A DNA stretch of 64,000 bases from a virus, in the IMG/VR virus record IMGVR_UViG_3300027908_000020, positions 62,001 through 126,000 of that record; one strand, written 5' to 3'. Position numbers and translations under genes: made by a program. Positions within the stretch are counted from its first letter, which is position 1. Each line of letters begins with the position of its first letter. Below are positions 16,233-24,270 of the stretch, one piece after another. Below the pieces are notes generated by a model, which was given only the letters and a program-made list of their open reading frames with translations, ran no database searches and was not told the DNA's origin.

Positions 16233-17249
16233 ATGTCCGATCCTTCGAAATATAATTTACCAGGCTTACCATCTACAGCCCCAGTAAATTCTCCTGCTGC
16301 CTATCATAGGGATATTACACCTTCTCAAGCTCCGTCAACTGGAGTTTCTGTCGTCCCAAGCGCGTCAAGTGATGTAGCCTCCGGCTCTGCTGTTGTAAAA
16401 ATGCAGAGCAGCCTAATTGAACTTTATGATACATTATCAAGCTCTATCGTAAAAGAATGGTTTGGTGATGACAAGCAAGAACCCGATGAGTATAGTCAAC
16501 AATTTAGACAGGGCCCATCCTCATTTCTAAAACTTTTGCTTAATCGATACATCGACAAAGCTAAAATTAATGCAAAGCAATTCGATCTAAATATGGATGA
16601 TGCAAAATATTATGCTGATCCCGGACAACAAAAACCGCATTCTAGTTTTATAGAATATTTGGACATGCTTAAAACTGTTGGTCGTCATTCAACAAAAGAA
16701 CAAGTGCAAAGACCTGATGGTCAGTGGGGAGCCTACACCGACAATGCAATCAAGGCAGCTTGGTCGATTGGCTTCTCAATGGTTTCAATTACAAAAAGGC
16801 TGGGAGAAAAACTTTCTCTAACTAACAATGATCTGGAGAAGCTTTCAAAGTTAATTCATTCTAGAAAAACACCACAAGTTGCACAGCAAATTGCCAGTCT
16901 CGTAGAAAAAATTAAAGATGCCTCTGGTGAATTCGTACGTCTAATGCTCAATGCTAACAGTAAATACGGAGAATATACTACAAAAGATAAGAAGTTTGAT
17001 GTGTTCGGCCCGAAGGGATTAAGCGCAGAACAACAAAAACAAGCCGATCAGCTGATGGCAAGTAATACTCTCATCCCAGGTCTAAATAAAACTTTTAGCG
17101 GCCTATCATTCAAAGATATTCAAAGCCCTGAAAGTTTCGCAGCCTGGATCAAAGCAACAAAAGACGGACGAATGGATGTTCCAGCCTATCTTGTAGAACT
17201 AAAAAAACAATTAACTCAAGCTGTACAAAGCGCAGGGAAGCAGATTTAA
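16233..17249 (+). CDS. Unknown virion-operon protein, 338 residues
   Basis: AAAGGA precedes ATG 16233, two bases after the previous stop. The N-terminal ~60 residues are Pro/Ser-rich and probably disordered. The remainder is helical, with WSIGFSMVSITKRLGEKLSL and other amphipathic helices. I do not recognise a family. It belongs with its neighbours at 15115, 17251 and 18615 by spacing and by shared style (disordered N-terminus plus helices). Confidence 0.7.
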   Translation: MSDPSKYNLPGLPSTAPVNSPAAYHRDITPSQAPSTGVSVVPSASSDVASGSAVVKMQSSLIELYDTLSSSIVKEWFGDDKQEPDEYSQQFRQGPSSFLKLLLNRYIDKAKINAKQFDLNMDDAKYYADPGQQKPHSSFIEYLDMLKTVGRHSTKEQVQRPDGQWGAYTDNAIKAAWSIGFSMVSITKRLGEKLSLTNNDLEKLSKLIHSRKTPQVAQQIASLVEKIKDASGEFVRLMLNANSKYGEYTTKDKKFDVFGPKGLSAEQQKQADQLMASNTLIPGLNKTFSGLSFKDIQSPESFAAWIKATKDGRMDVPAYLVELKKQLTQAVQSAGKQI

Positions 17250-17250
17250 T

Positions 17251-18615
17251 ATGCCAAGACTACCATCTATTTTCGAAAACGAAGATTTTATTAAAGAGCT
17301 TAGTGGTCTTTTCAATAAGACTGCGCAAGCTGCTCCAGCTCAACAGCAATGGTGGGATGCTGCAAATCAAGATGCAAGTACATCTAATGCACAGCTAGCG
17401 CTGGATATGGTTAATAACTTTCCTAGTGATAGACTTACGGCCGGAAGCTCCGTTTCTTTGGCTGGTAGTGTGAAGCCAGAAAATCAACCAGGTGTTTCTG
17501 ATCTATATAGTCTTGATGCCTTTATAAGATATTTAGGTGCGGAAAGCACTGGTGGCGATGCGGGACCAATTCCTGGCGCTGGTACTCCAAAGAACAATTT
17601 CCAATACAATGTACAAGGCGGAGGGCAACTTCCATTAGTTGTGCCAGGCGGTGGTCAGGAACAAAAGATACCAGCAGGATATGTTTTGTATAACAGCCAG
17701 GTTGGCCCATTCTTAGTTCACAAAGAAGGATTAATTGATGTGCTTAAGACAATGGCAAATAGCGCAGCAGCAACCGATAATCTTTATCTCAAAGAATTAA
17801 TTCATAAACTTATAGACGAAGTTACATCTCTCAAAGAGCTTGATATCAAGCCTGATACCTTCAAAGAGAATAAAGCTAAGCTAGATCCTTCCGCTCAGAC
17901 TCCAGCAGCTCCTGCTGTTCCAGGTGCAGCACAACCAGCTCCCGGACAAGTCGGTAGCCCTAGTATGAATGCCGTTCAAATATCAGATAAAAGTCAAGGC
18001 CAAGGTGTTGCCCAGGGTCCAGGTCAACAAGCTACTGGCGATGCATCACTAAGTGATATCGGAATACCAAGTCTTTATAATTGGCTTCCTTTCTGGGGTA
18101 ATGGAAGAGTTAACTTCACTGATATAGATTATTTTGTTAGCTTATTTAACAAGGCAGCGTTAGAACATGCTGCCCAAATTGGGCTAGACTTTAGACTTAT
18201 AAACAATATAGCCCCCTTTGAACAAGAGATTAGAAATCTAGAATCACAATTCGACGCAGCTACAGCTAACGCACCTTTACTTAGATCTTCTCGCGGTATT
18301 CAATACGCAATCGATAGTAGCCCCATTGAAGCTGTGCATGATTTCAAAGGACAATTTGGAACGCCAGGAAGTGTGCAGCAATCATATTCTCTGCAAAATC
18401 AAATCAGCGTAGCACAGATAATGCAGCGTACCGTGCAAATAACAAGATATCTTCTACAAATGTTATTGTCTACAGCATTTGCTACACGAATTCCTGATTT
18501 CAAAGAGATGATACAGCAGCAAATAGATGAAGCAAATAAATTGCAACTTGATTTGGGCCAGGCTGTTCAACTTATTGAAAACCAAGTACAGGCAATAAAA
18601 CCAGCAGGACGTTAA
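17251..18615 (+). CDS. Unknown virion-operon protein, 454 residues
   Basis: The start is ATG 17251, one base after the previous TAA. The N-terminus reads FNKTAQAAPAQQQWWDAANQ, then a Gly/Pro-rich stretch, a folded region with AGYVLYNSQVGPFLVHKEG and an amphipathic helix (NLYLKELIHKLIDEVTSLKE), a Pro/Gly/Gln linker (about 215-265), and a helical C-terminus. The KTA...WW element recalls the 823 protein. No known family. Its stop overlaps the next ATG (TAATG). Confidence 0.7.
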   Translation: MPRLPSIFENEDFIKELSGLFNKTAQAAPAQQQWWDAANQDASTSNAQLALDMVNNFPSDRLTAGSSVSLAGSVKPENQPGVSDLYSLDAFIRYLGAESTGGDAGPIPGAGTPKNNFQYNVQGGGQLPLVVPGGGQEQKIPAGYVLYNSQVGPFLVHKEGLIDVLKTMANSAAATDNLYLKELIHKLIDEVTSLKELDIKPDTFKENKAKLDPSAQTPAAPAVPGAAQPAPGQVGSPSMNAVQISDKSQGQGVAQGPGQQATGDASLSDIGIPSLYNWLPFWGNGRVNFTDIDYFVSLFNKAALEHAAQIGLDFRLINNIAPFEQEIRNLESQFDAATANAPLLRSSRGIQYAIDSSPIEAVHDFKGQFGTPGSVQQSYSLQNQISVAQIMQRTVQITRYLLQMLLSTAFATRIPDFKEMIQQQIDEANKLQLDLGQAVQLIENQVQAIKPAGR

Positions 18616-19751
18616 TGACTTATTCAGACATAGAATATCTAGCAGATTCAATGCTCATGGAGGCTTTCCTACGTGATAGTAGTATGACTAAGCTCGCTCA
18701 AAATAGCCTTGTATCTTCAATGGCGCAAACAATAAAAGAGTATGTTCTATCAGAGTTTCAGAATTTCAAAAATGACCCAGTAGCTGGTGCGGTATCTTTC
18801 CTAGGGCCAGGATTAGTGTGGAAAGTGTCCCCAATGCTTGGAGTTCTTTATGAAGTTGCTGCCGCTCTAGGATTCGATTGGCCGGGATTTTGGCGCTCCG
18901 TCATAAACAACCTCAAAGAATTCTTATCAGTCATATTTTCAAGCGGACAAAAACCAACTGAAGAAGCTTTGACTGAAAAAACGAATGCTGCCGTTGATGC
19001 TGCAGGGCAAGAGTACTTCAAAGATAATCCGGATCAAGGAATGCTTGAAAGCTTGAAGAAAAAATATCAAAGTATCACGGCTCGCTCCCAAAAAAATAGT
19101 TTGAAGGATGTAATAGAATTAAAAGCTGTAGCTAGAAAATATCAAAAAGATAAAAAGATAATAAAAAATGCATCATTAACTTCAAAGTTATTTGGATTCT
19201 TTATGAGGGTCTTAAAGTGGCTTATCAAAACAGCTCTAATTAGTCTTGGTCTTACTGCTGCTGGCGGTGCTGCAGCGACGTTATTGGGCACTAAACCAGT
19301 AGGTCAACCAGGAGAAAGTTCTTCTGGAGTTGTTGGGACTGAAGATGAACCTTCCGCACCAAGCGGAGGAATGATTTCCATTCCTATGTCAGGATCAGTT
19401 TCACCTGACTTAATGGAGTGGCATCAAAATGATATGCGCTCTTCTTGGTTAGAACATGGGGAAATAAATTCCGTACCAGAATTAGTTTTATCATGGATAG
19501 TTAATGCATATCCACAATTAAATTCATATCAATCTGATATTTATAATTCTAGTAGTTTTAGAACAGTACTTAATAGATTTTTATCTAGAAACAGATTAGC
19601 ACAAGGTATGGGAATATTTTCTGTGCCACGACCTTTCCAAAGAAAAATAGATATTGTTAATCAAATTGTAAGTGGTTTTTTGCAGGAACATGGTTCCGTA
19701 GGTCAACGACCGGGGCAACCAGCACAGGCAGATGAGATTGATTATAAATAA
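18615..19751 (+). CDS. Unknown virion-operon protein with hydrophobic segments, 378 residues
   Basis: ATG 18615 overlaps the preceding stop. Residues about 55-80 (AGAVSFLGPGLVWKVSPMLG) and about 195-225 (LKWLIKTALISLGLTAAGG) are hydrophobic enough for membrane insertion. A charged helical region lies between them, and a Pro/Ser linker plus a folded C-terminal domain follow. The hydrophobic helices beside virion genes could belong to an ejected protein that enters the host membrane, but this is inference. No family recognised. Confidence 0.7.
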   Translation: MTYSDIEYLADSMLMEAFLRDSSMTKLAQNSLVSSMAQTIKEYVLSEFQNFKNDPVAGAVSFLGPGLVWKVSPMLGVLYEVAAALGFDWPGFWRSVINNLKEFLSVIFSSGQKPTEEALTEKTNAAVDAAGQEYFKDNPDQGMLESLKKKYQSITARSQKNSLKDVIELKAVARKYQKDKKIIKNASLTSKLFGFFMRVLKWLIKTALISLGLTAAGGAAATLLGTKPVGQPGESSSGVVGTEDEPSAPSGGMISIPMSGSVSPDLMEWHQNDMRSSWLEHGEINSVPELVLSWIVNAYPQLNSYQSDIYNSSSFRTVLNRFLSRNRLAQGMGIFSVPRPFQRKIDIVNQIVSGFLQEHGSVGQRPGQPAQADEIDYK

Positions 19752-19786
19752 ATTGTAATAATACCACATGTAATATAGGGTGATTT

Positions 19787-20515
19787 ATGGCTCACAGTAA
19801 TATTTTTGATGAATACGCAAAGATTGCATCGGAAAAAGGATTAATAAAACTTTCCGAAGAATCCTCAGAACTTAAGAAATATAAGAATGATACTTATCCA
19901 AGAGTAGGTTCAGATGATATTTCCACAATAGAAGCGCTCTATGGTGTAAAACCAGATAGCCCAATTAAATATAAGCATAATATAATGGAGGCCGCGCACC
20001 CAAAGGCCGTTGTTATTGCACCATCCTACGATAAACTAAACGGACTAGTAGAGAACGAAATAGAAAGACAGAACATCGACTTAAATATCGCTACAAGGTC
20101 TACAACAGGAAAGAACGTAACTCAGGGTCCAAAATATGCCCGCAAAGATTTAATGCTTCAACTAGTTAGAATTGCTAATGATATGGACAATCAGAATGTT
20201 GATGACCTTCGCGCTCTTGCTGATGACTGTATTGAAGTTCTAACATCAAAAAAAGCCAACTGGCCTAGCTGGTTAAATGAAAATAGCATAGAAGATGCTA
20301 TGTCAAATATTGAACAAAGTATTGGTTTAACAACTGATCGAACGCCAGAAGTCGTGCCAGCAAGTAATGAAAAGTCATTTGGTGAACATCCATATGTTAA
20401 TGAAGAACCAGCATTCAATAACATGGATTTATCAGAAATAGCAAAATCTTTAGGGCGTGGCGCATCCGATCAGGATAAGGAATTTTTCCAATTTTTGATG
20501 CAACAAACGGATTAA
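19787..20515 (+). CDS. Unknown 242-residue protein
   Basis: ATG 19787 follows AGGGTG. The product is charged and helical, with SKKANWPSWLNENSIEDAMS near residue 155 and an acidic C-terminus. No motif identifies it. It has its own 35-base leader, and its end overlaps the convergent HNH gene by 4 bases. By context it is another virion or assembly protein. Confidence 0.7.
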   Translation: MAHSNIFDEYAKIASEKGLIKLSEESSELKKYKNDTYPRVGSDDISTIEALYGVKPDSPIKYKHNIMEAAHPKAVVIAPSYDKLNGLVENEIERQNIDLNIATRSTTGKNVTQGPKYARKDLMLQLVRIANDMDNQNVDDLRALADDCIEVLTSKKANWPSWLNENSIEDAMSNIEQSIGLTTDRTPEVVPASNEKSFGEHPYVNEEPAFNNMDLSEIAKSLGRGASDQDKEFFQFLMQQTD

Positions 20516-21444
20516 TTTTTTTGAATGGCCGGGCAAGTAAAATATACTCGTTTTGCCCAAGAAATAAATTCTGCCATTGAACGATTAGCCTTTGACCAAT
20601 TACAAAATTTGCAACAAGATACGATATTATCTAGTGTATGTGGTTTTGTTTGATCCAGCCTATCAATTCCATTACGGAGGATGATATCGCCATTTTTGCA
20701 TTTTGTTTGGTTTGAATTACTTATACCACAATAAAAACAGGGTTGTGTTAGGATAAAAGAAAATAGTGCAAAATCGATATCTATATCTTTGTAAGCTTGT
20801 TTTAATGTGCCCTTGATTCTCTTAAATTGCGGGAGATCATGATTGTTTGCCAGATAGAGTTTTTCATAGTTAGGAATTTCACTATGATTTTTGCTGTTTA
20901 TATTAACTACCATAGCATAAAACTGCTCGGTGCCCATATTTCTCTTTGAGAAATTACATTCTTTACAGGATGGTACGCAGTTATCTGAATTGTGAGGCAA
21001 ATCATTATTGACCCTATCGAGACCATTGTAGATGAACATTTTTCTTACTTCATCATAGTTTGTTCTATTACTCCATTTATTAGAAGGTTTTCTCCCACAG
21101 TAAAAACAATTCAATTGGGAAAGCTTATAGAATTCATCAAATGTCAATGTACCGTCATTATATTTTGCTAAATATGCTGTTCTTGCGGCAGCTACAATTG
21201 GTTCGTATTTTCTTCTAGAAAATCCAACGTTAGTTAAATGTTGAGATGATTTTTCAGACTTTAAGCATCCACAAGATTTTGTATTACCATTTTTTAATTT
21301 ACACCCTCTATCAACAATAGTTATTTCACCACAATTACAAAGACATTTCCAGCTTGGCCGTTTTTGTTTTTTGTTTTGTGATGGTTGCTCTTCTACAACT
21401 AAGAGTCGACCAAACCGTTTTCCCACAAGGTTTTCTTTTCTCAT
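20512..21444 (-). CDS. HNH homing endonuclease with two tandem HNH modules
   Basis: The 310-residue product opens with MRKENLVGKRFGRLLVVEE and a zinc ribbon (WKCLCNCGE...KSCGCL). Two HNH-type modules follow. The first is NCFYCGRKPS, NGLDRVNND, CVPSCKECNFSKR. The second is PCFYCGISNS, NGIDRLDQTK, VSCCKFCNWSKA. Each keeps two Cys pairs, an Asp and an Asn/His-like loop. Related phage HNH proteins carry one module; the paralogue at 22361 has one. It is encoded opposite to the virion genes and its end overlaps the 19787 gene. The second module may be catalytic or only DNA-binding. Confidence 0.85.
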   Translation of the reverse strand: MRKENLVGKRFGRLLVVEEQPSQNKKQKRPSWKCLCNCGEITIVDRGCKLKNGNTKSCGCLKSEKSSQHLTNVGFSRRKYEPIVAAARTAYLAKYNDGTLTFDEFYKLSQLNCFYCGRKPSNKWSNRTNYDEVRKMFIYNGLDRVNNDLPHNSDNCVPSCKECNFSKRNMGTEQFYAMVVNINSKNHSEIPNYEKLYLANNHDLPQFKRIKGTLKQAYKDIDIDFALFSFILTQPCFYCGISNSNQTKCKNGDIILRNGIDRLDQTKPHTLDNIVSCCKFCNWSKANRSMAEFISWAKRVYFTCPAIQKN

Positions 21445-21601
21445 ACAAAGATATATATATCAACGGAAGTAAAAATAAAGCCACATTTCGGTAAATTTTT
21501 CGACAGTTAATAGCAATAGTTATGTATCTACTTAGATATTGTTAAGACATAGATGAAAGACAGTTGCTTATTAATTAGCAATTTAGATATAGGATATTAA
21601 A

Positions 21602-22309
21602 ATGGCGCTTGTTCTCCTCCAACCCGGTTGTTCACCTCTCGGGCAATTTGATTGTTTAGACGGATATGTTACTACCTTTAACGGCGGTGAAGTTGCAACT
21701 TGGGGCAGCACAACCTGGCAAGGTTCTGATGAAGCTTCAGCCGATGTTAACCAAGATGGTTACGTTGGTACAACTTCTAAGTTACGCCCAGCAGTCGTTC
21801 CAGCAACACAAGTTGCTCAACGCCCACTCTTCCTAACCGATGATGGTACACTCCACTACGGAACACTATTCGGCGAGATTGTAGGCGCGACCGTTGGTCA
21901 GCAAGCTACAAACGGTGTAGTTCTCGGACCTCACACCTCGTTAGGTTCTGGCAAGACAACCCTCTGGGACAAGCCAGGTCTTTACGGCGTAACACTTGAT
22001 GCAGTTGATCAAGCTTCTAACGGTCTTGTTCCAAGCAACGCAACCCTCACAGTTGGTTATGCCCTTAGCTTCACCACTGCTGGTCTTTTGACCCCAGCTG
22101 GAACTGGAAACCCAACAACTGAAGGTGGTGGAACCGCCCCAACAGTTGCTCGTCTCGCTGAATTTACAACCAATGGCAGCTTGGTAACCACTCCAAACTA
22201 CTTGGTGGCAGCACTCAATAGTCCATCTGGTGATGTCTCCAGCTTACAGCCAATTACTCAGTATATGGCCGTTATATGGTTCGGAGGCGCCGGAGGTTCT
22301 GGAGTCTAA
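21602..22309 (+). CDS. Virion protein (probable head decoration or major structural protein)
   Basis: ATG 21602 follows AGGA. The 235-residue product is rich in Gly, Thr, Val and Ala, beta-type, with little charge (for example TTLWDKPGLYGVTLDAVDQ). Its codons are C-ending more often than in neighbouring genes, as seen for highly expressed genes. Two hairpins, one a strong terminator, end the transcript. The major capsid gene is the next gene on this strand. These traits fit an abundant capsid accessory or decoration protein; the exact role is inferred. HNH genes related to each other sit on both sides. Confidence 0.65.
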   Translation: MALVLLQPGCSPLGQFDCLDGYVTTFNGGEVATWGSTTWQGSDEASADVNQDGYVGTTSKLRPAVVPATQVAQRPLFLTDDGTLHYGTLFGEIVGATVGQQATNGVVLGPHTSLGSGKTTLWDKPGLYGVTLDAVDQASNGLVPSNATLTVGYALSFTTAGLLTPAGTGNPTTEGGGTAPTVARLAEFTTNGSLVTTPNYLVAALNSPSGDVSSLQPITQYMAVIWFGGAGGSGV

Positions 22310-22311
22310 TA

Positions 22312-22375
22312 AAATCATATAGTTACAAACTATATGATTTAAGATCAAGGATGGCTGTCTTCAGCCATCCTTTTT
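22312..22375 (+). terminator. Two hairpins: 13-bp stem, then strong Rho-independent terminator
   Basis: AAATCATATAGTT (22312-22324) pairs with 22328-22340 around a 3-base loop. Then AAGGATGGCTG (22347-22357) pairs with CAGCCATCCTT (22362-22372), 11 bp, followed by T's at 22371-22375. The second hairpin terminates the 21602 transcript. On the minus strand the last codons and stop of the HNH gene lie within it. Confidence 0.85.
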
Positions 22376-22951
22376 CTTTTGTAAATTTGTATATAAATTT
22401 TCTACCCATCTCGTAAATTCCTCAACCGTTCTTTCTCGTTTCGAATAGTTACACCATTTACAACAAGCCACAACATTAGAATAATTATGTAGTTCAGAAT
22501 TATTTATTCTGTCTAATCCATTGAATATAAATTCACAGTTAGTATTATAGAATTCTGAACTTCTTTTTCCTCGGCCAGCTCTTTTATTAGATGGTTGATT
22601 TCCACAATAAAAACAATTTTGTTGAGACAGTTCATAAAATTGTTCGAAAGTTAAATCCCCATCCAAATAGTCTTCTCTATAAACTATTCTTGCTGTTGCC
22701 ATTCTAGGATCGTATTTCCTGCTATCAAAATTTCTTTTCGATGCTAACTCAGAAAGCACCTCGCTCTTCAAGCATCCACATGAAGTTGTATTACCCGATT
22801 TCAGATCGCAGCCCCTATGAACAATAATTGTATTGCCGCACTCACACTTGCATTTCCATTGTGGACGTTTTGGTTTTCCTGGTTTTGGCTGTACCTCTTC
22901 CACAACCAGTAAGCGCCCAAATTTGCGTCCGACTAAGTTTTCTTTTCTCAT
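22361..22951 (-). CDS. HNH homing endonuclease, single module
   Basis: The start is ATG at 22951 (MRKENLVGRKFGRLLVVEE); an in-frame TTG further out overlaps a -35 box and is rejected. The 196-residue product has the zinc ribbon WKCKCECGN...TSCGCL and one HNH module: NCFYCGNQPS, NGLDRINNS, VACCKWCNYSKR. It is a paralogue of the 20512 gene. The stop TGA lies inside the terminator of the 21602 gene, so the C-terminal Lys-Asp-Gly is encoded by a terminator arm. Confidence 0.9.
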   Translation of the reverse strand: MRKENLVGRKFGRLLVVEEVQPKPGKPKRPQWKCKCECGNTIIVHRGCDLKSGNTTSCGCLKSEVLSELASKRNFDSRKYDPRMATARIVYREDYLDGDLTFEQFYELSQQNCFYCGNQPSNKRAGRGKRSSEFYNTNCEFIFNGLDRINNSELHNYSNVVACCKWCNYSKRERTVEEFTRWVENLYTNLQKKKDG

Positions 22952-22958
22952 ACCATAA

Positions 22959-22987
22959 TATATAACACGATGGCTGTCATATGTCAA
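22959..22987 (-). promoter_or_regulatory. Sigma70-type promoter of the HNH gene at 22361
   Basis: On the minus strand TTGACA (22987-22982), a 17-base spacer and TATATA (22964-22959) fit the sigma70 consensus. The predicted start site falls at about 22952, right at the ATG (22951), so the transcript would be leaderless or nearly so. Confidence 0.6.
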
Positions 22988-23059
22988 GTGTATGGCAGTA
23001 GTTTATTTATTTTCAATTTTTTGCTTTATTATGGTAATAAGTAATCATTCTCTTATAAA

Positions 23060-23076
23060 ACATGCTTTATGCATGT
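23060..23076 (+). promoter_or_regulatory. Small hairpin in the leader of the capsid gene
   Basis: ACATGC (23060-23065) pairs with GCATGT (23071-23076) around TTTAT. It sits about 30 bases before the SD (CGGAG) of the major capsid gene and may stabilise its mRNA. The rest of the 22988-23120 gap shows no clear promoter. Confidence 0.3.
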
Positions 23077-23120
23077 GCTGGGAAACTGGCAAACAAATTC
23101 AATAACCGGAGAATATTCCA

Positions 23121-24137
23121 ATGTCTAATCTAATGTTTAACTCACAAGGCGAAGTTAACGCCTCGAGCGTAAAAGACGCTCTCGCTTCAATTACGAAGTT
23201 CGCAGCTCTTCTAGAAGAAAATACCCCATCGAATATGGGCCTAACCTCTCCCAATATCTCTGATAGTAAAAGGGATGAGCTTATAAGCCGTGCTATTATG
23301 ACGCAGGAAGGTAAAGTCGCTCTTGCTCAAGCAATGGCAAACCCAATCCGTAGAAACTTGGATTATCATGGAATTGCCCGTAGAGCCCTCGTTGTAGATC
23401 CTCTACCACAAGGTGCATTACCAACATACGATAGAGATATCGATGTTGCAGCCGTTGTTATTTCAAGCAATGGTACCGGTCCAGAATCACGTGTATTCGG
23501 TGACCGCGTTGTAGTTCCAGAGTTCGAAGTTTTCTCGAACCCAACCGTTCGTATCGCAGAAGTTAAGCGCCGCAGATTCAACGTCATTGACCGTGCCGTT
23601 CAGAAGGCTCGTCAAGAAATCATGGCCCAAGAAGATGCAAACGTCTTCGCGGCTCTTGATGCTGCATCATCTATCGAAAACACAGTAATGGATATCGCAG
23701 ATGCCGGTCTTCTAAAGAGAGACTTAGCAGAAATCAAAGTACAGATTGATCGCTGGGACTTAGTTACAACCAAGTTCTTCATGAATATCAACGAGTTCAA
23801 TGATATCCTTAAGTGGGCATCAGGCGGAGGCCAGGGCGTAGGCGGTGGTGAAATCGATCCAGTAACCCAACGTGAAATTCTACAGACCGGTCTATACGCT
23901 CACATCTGGGGAGCTGATATCCTCGTAAGCAAGATCGTTCCTCCTGGAACCGTATATGGCGCGAGCGATCCAGAGTTTGTCGGGGTTATGCCAATTCGTC
24001 AGGATATTGAAGTGCTACCAGCAGATGAGCCAAAGCAATTGAAGCTCGGATGGGTAATAAATGAAATAATTGGAATTGGGATAGTTAATCCACGTGGTGT
24101 TGCAAAAGGAAATAAATCCGTAATAATCGGAGCGTAA
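23121..24137 (+). CDS. Major capsid protein (HK97 fold)
   Basis: The 338-residue product reads as an HK97-type shell protein. It has a helical N-arm (to about 60), ARRALVVDPLPQGALPTYDRD, an E-loop-like region with GDRVVVPEFEVFSNPTVRI, a long helix (RRFNVIDRAVQKARQEIMAQ), and a C-terminal P-domain ending VINEIIGIGIVNPRGVAKGN. The segment ADILVSKIVPPGTVYG followed by an Arg-Gln-Asp-Ile strand is typical of these capsids. Codon choice is biased as for abundant proteins, and the gene has its own leader hairpin and a strong terminator. The N-terminal ~60 residues may be removed by the prohead protease, which is inference. Confidence 0.85.
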   Translation: MSNLMFNSQGEVNASSVKDALASITKFAALLEENTPSNMGLTSPNISDSKRDELISRAIMTQEGKVALAQAMANPIRRNLDYHGIARRALVVDPLPQGALPTYDRDIDVAAVVISSNGTGPESRVFGDRVVVPEFEVFSNPTVRIAEVKRRRFNVIDRAVQKARQEIMAQEDANVFAALDAASSIENTVMDIADAGLLKRDLAEIKVQIDRWDLVTTKFFMNINEFNDILKWASGGGQGVGGGEIDPVTQREILQTGLYAHIWGADILVSKIVPPGTVYGASDPEFVGVMPIRQDIEVLPADEPKQLKLGWVINEIIGIGIVNPRGVAKGNKSVIIGA

Positions 24138-24168
24138 TAAATCCACTGTAAATTACAGTAGTTAGCTT

Positions 24169-24201
24169 AAAGGGCTGGTTGATTTCAACCAGCCCTTTTT
24201 T
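24169..24201 (+). terminator. Strong Rho-independent terminator after the capsid gene
   Basis: AAAGGGCTGGTTG (24169-24181) pairs with CAACCAGCCCTTT (24186-24198), 13 bp with a 4-base loop, followed by a run of T's to 24201. A smaller ACTGTAA/TTACAGT repeat lies just upstream (24144-24158). Confidence 0.9.
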
Positions 24202-24209
24202 ATTTAATA

Positions 24210-24256
24210 TTGACTTTTTCAATTTCTGATATATACTGTATTGAGACCCACTCAAT
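24210..24256 (+). promoter_or_regulatory. Sigma70-type promoter overlapping a leader hairpin
   Basis: TTGACT (24210-24215), a 16-base spacer and TATACT (24232-24237) precede the LAGLIDADG gene. ATTGAG (24240-24245) pairs with CTCAAT (24251-24256) directly before the SD CGGAG (24257-24261). The predicted transcription start (about 24244) lies in the 5' arm, so only transcripts from upstream would form the hairpin. Confidence 0.65.
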
Positions 24257-24270
24257 CGGAGAACCAGACT

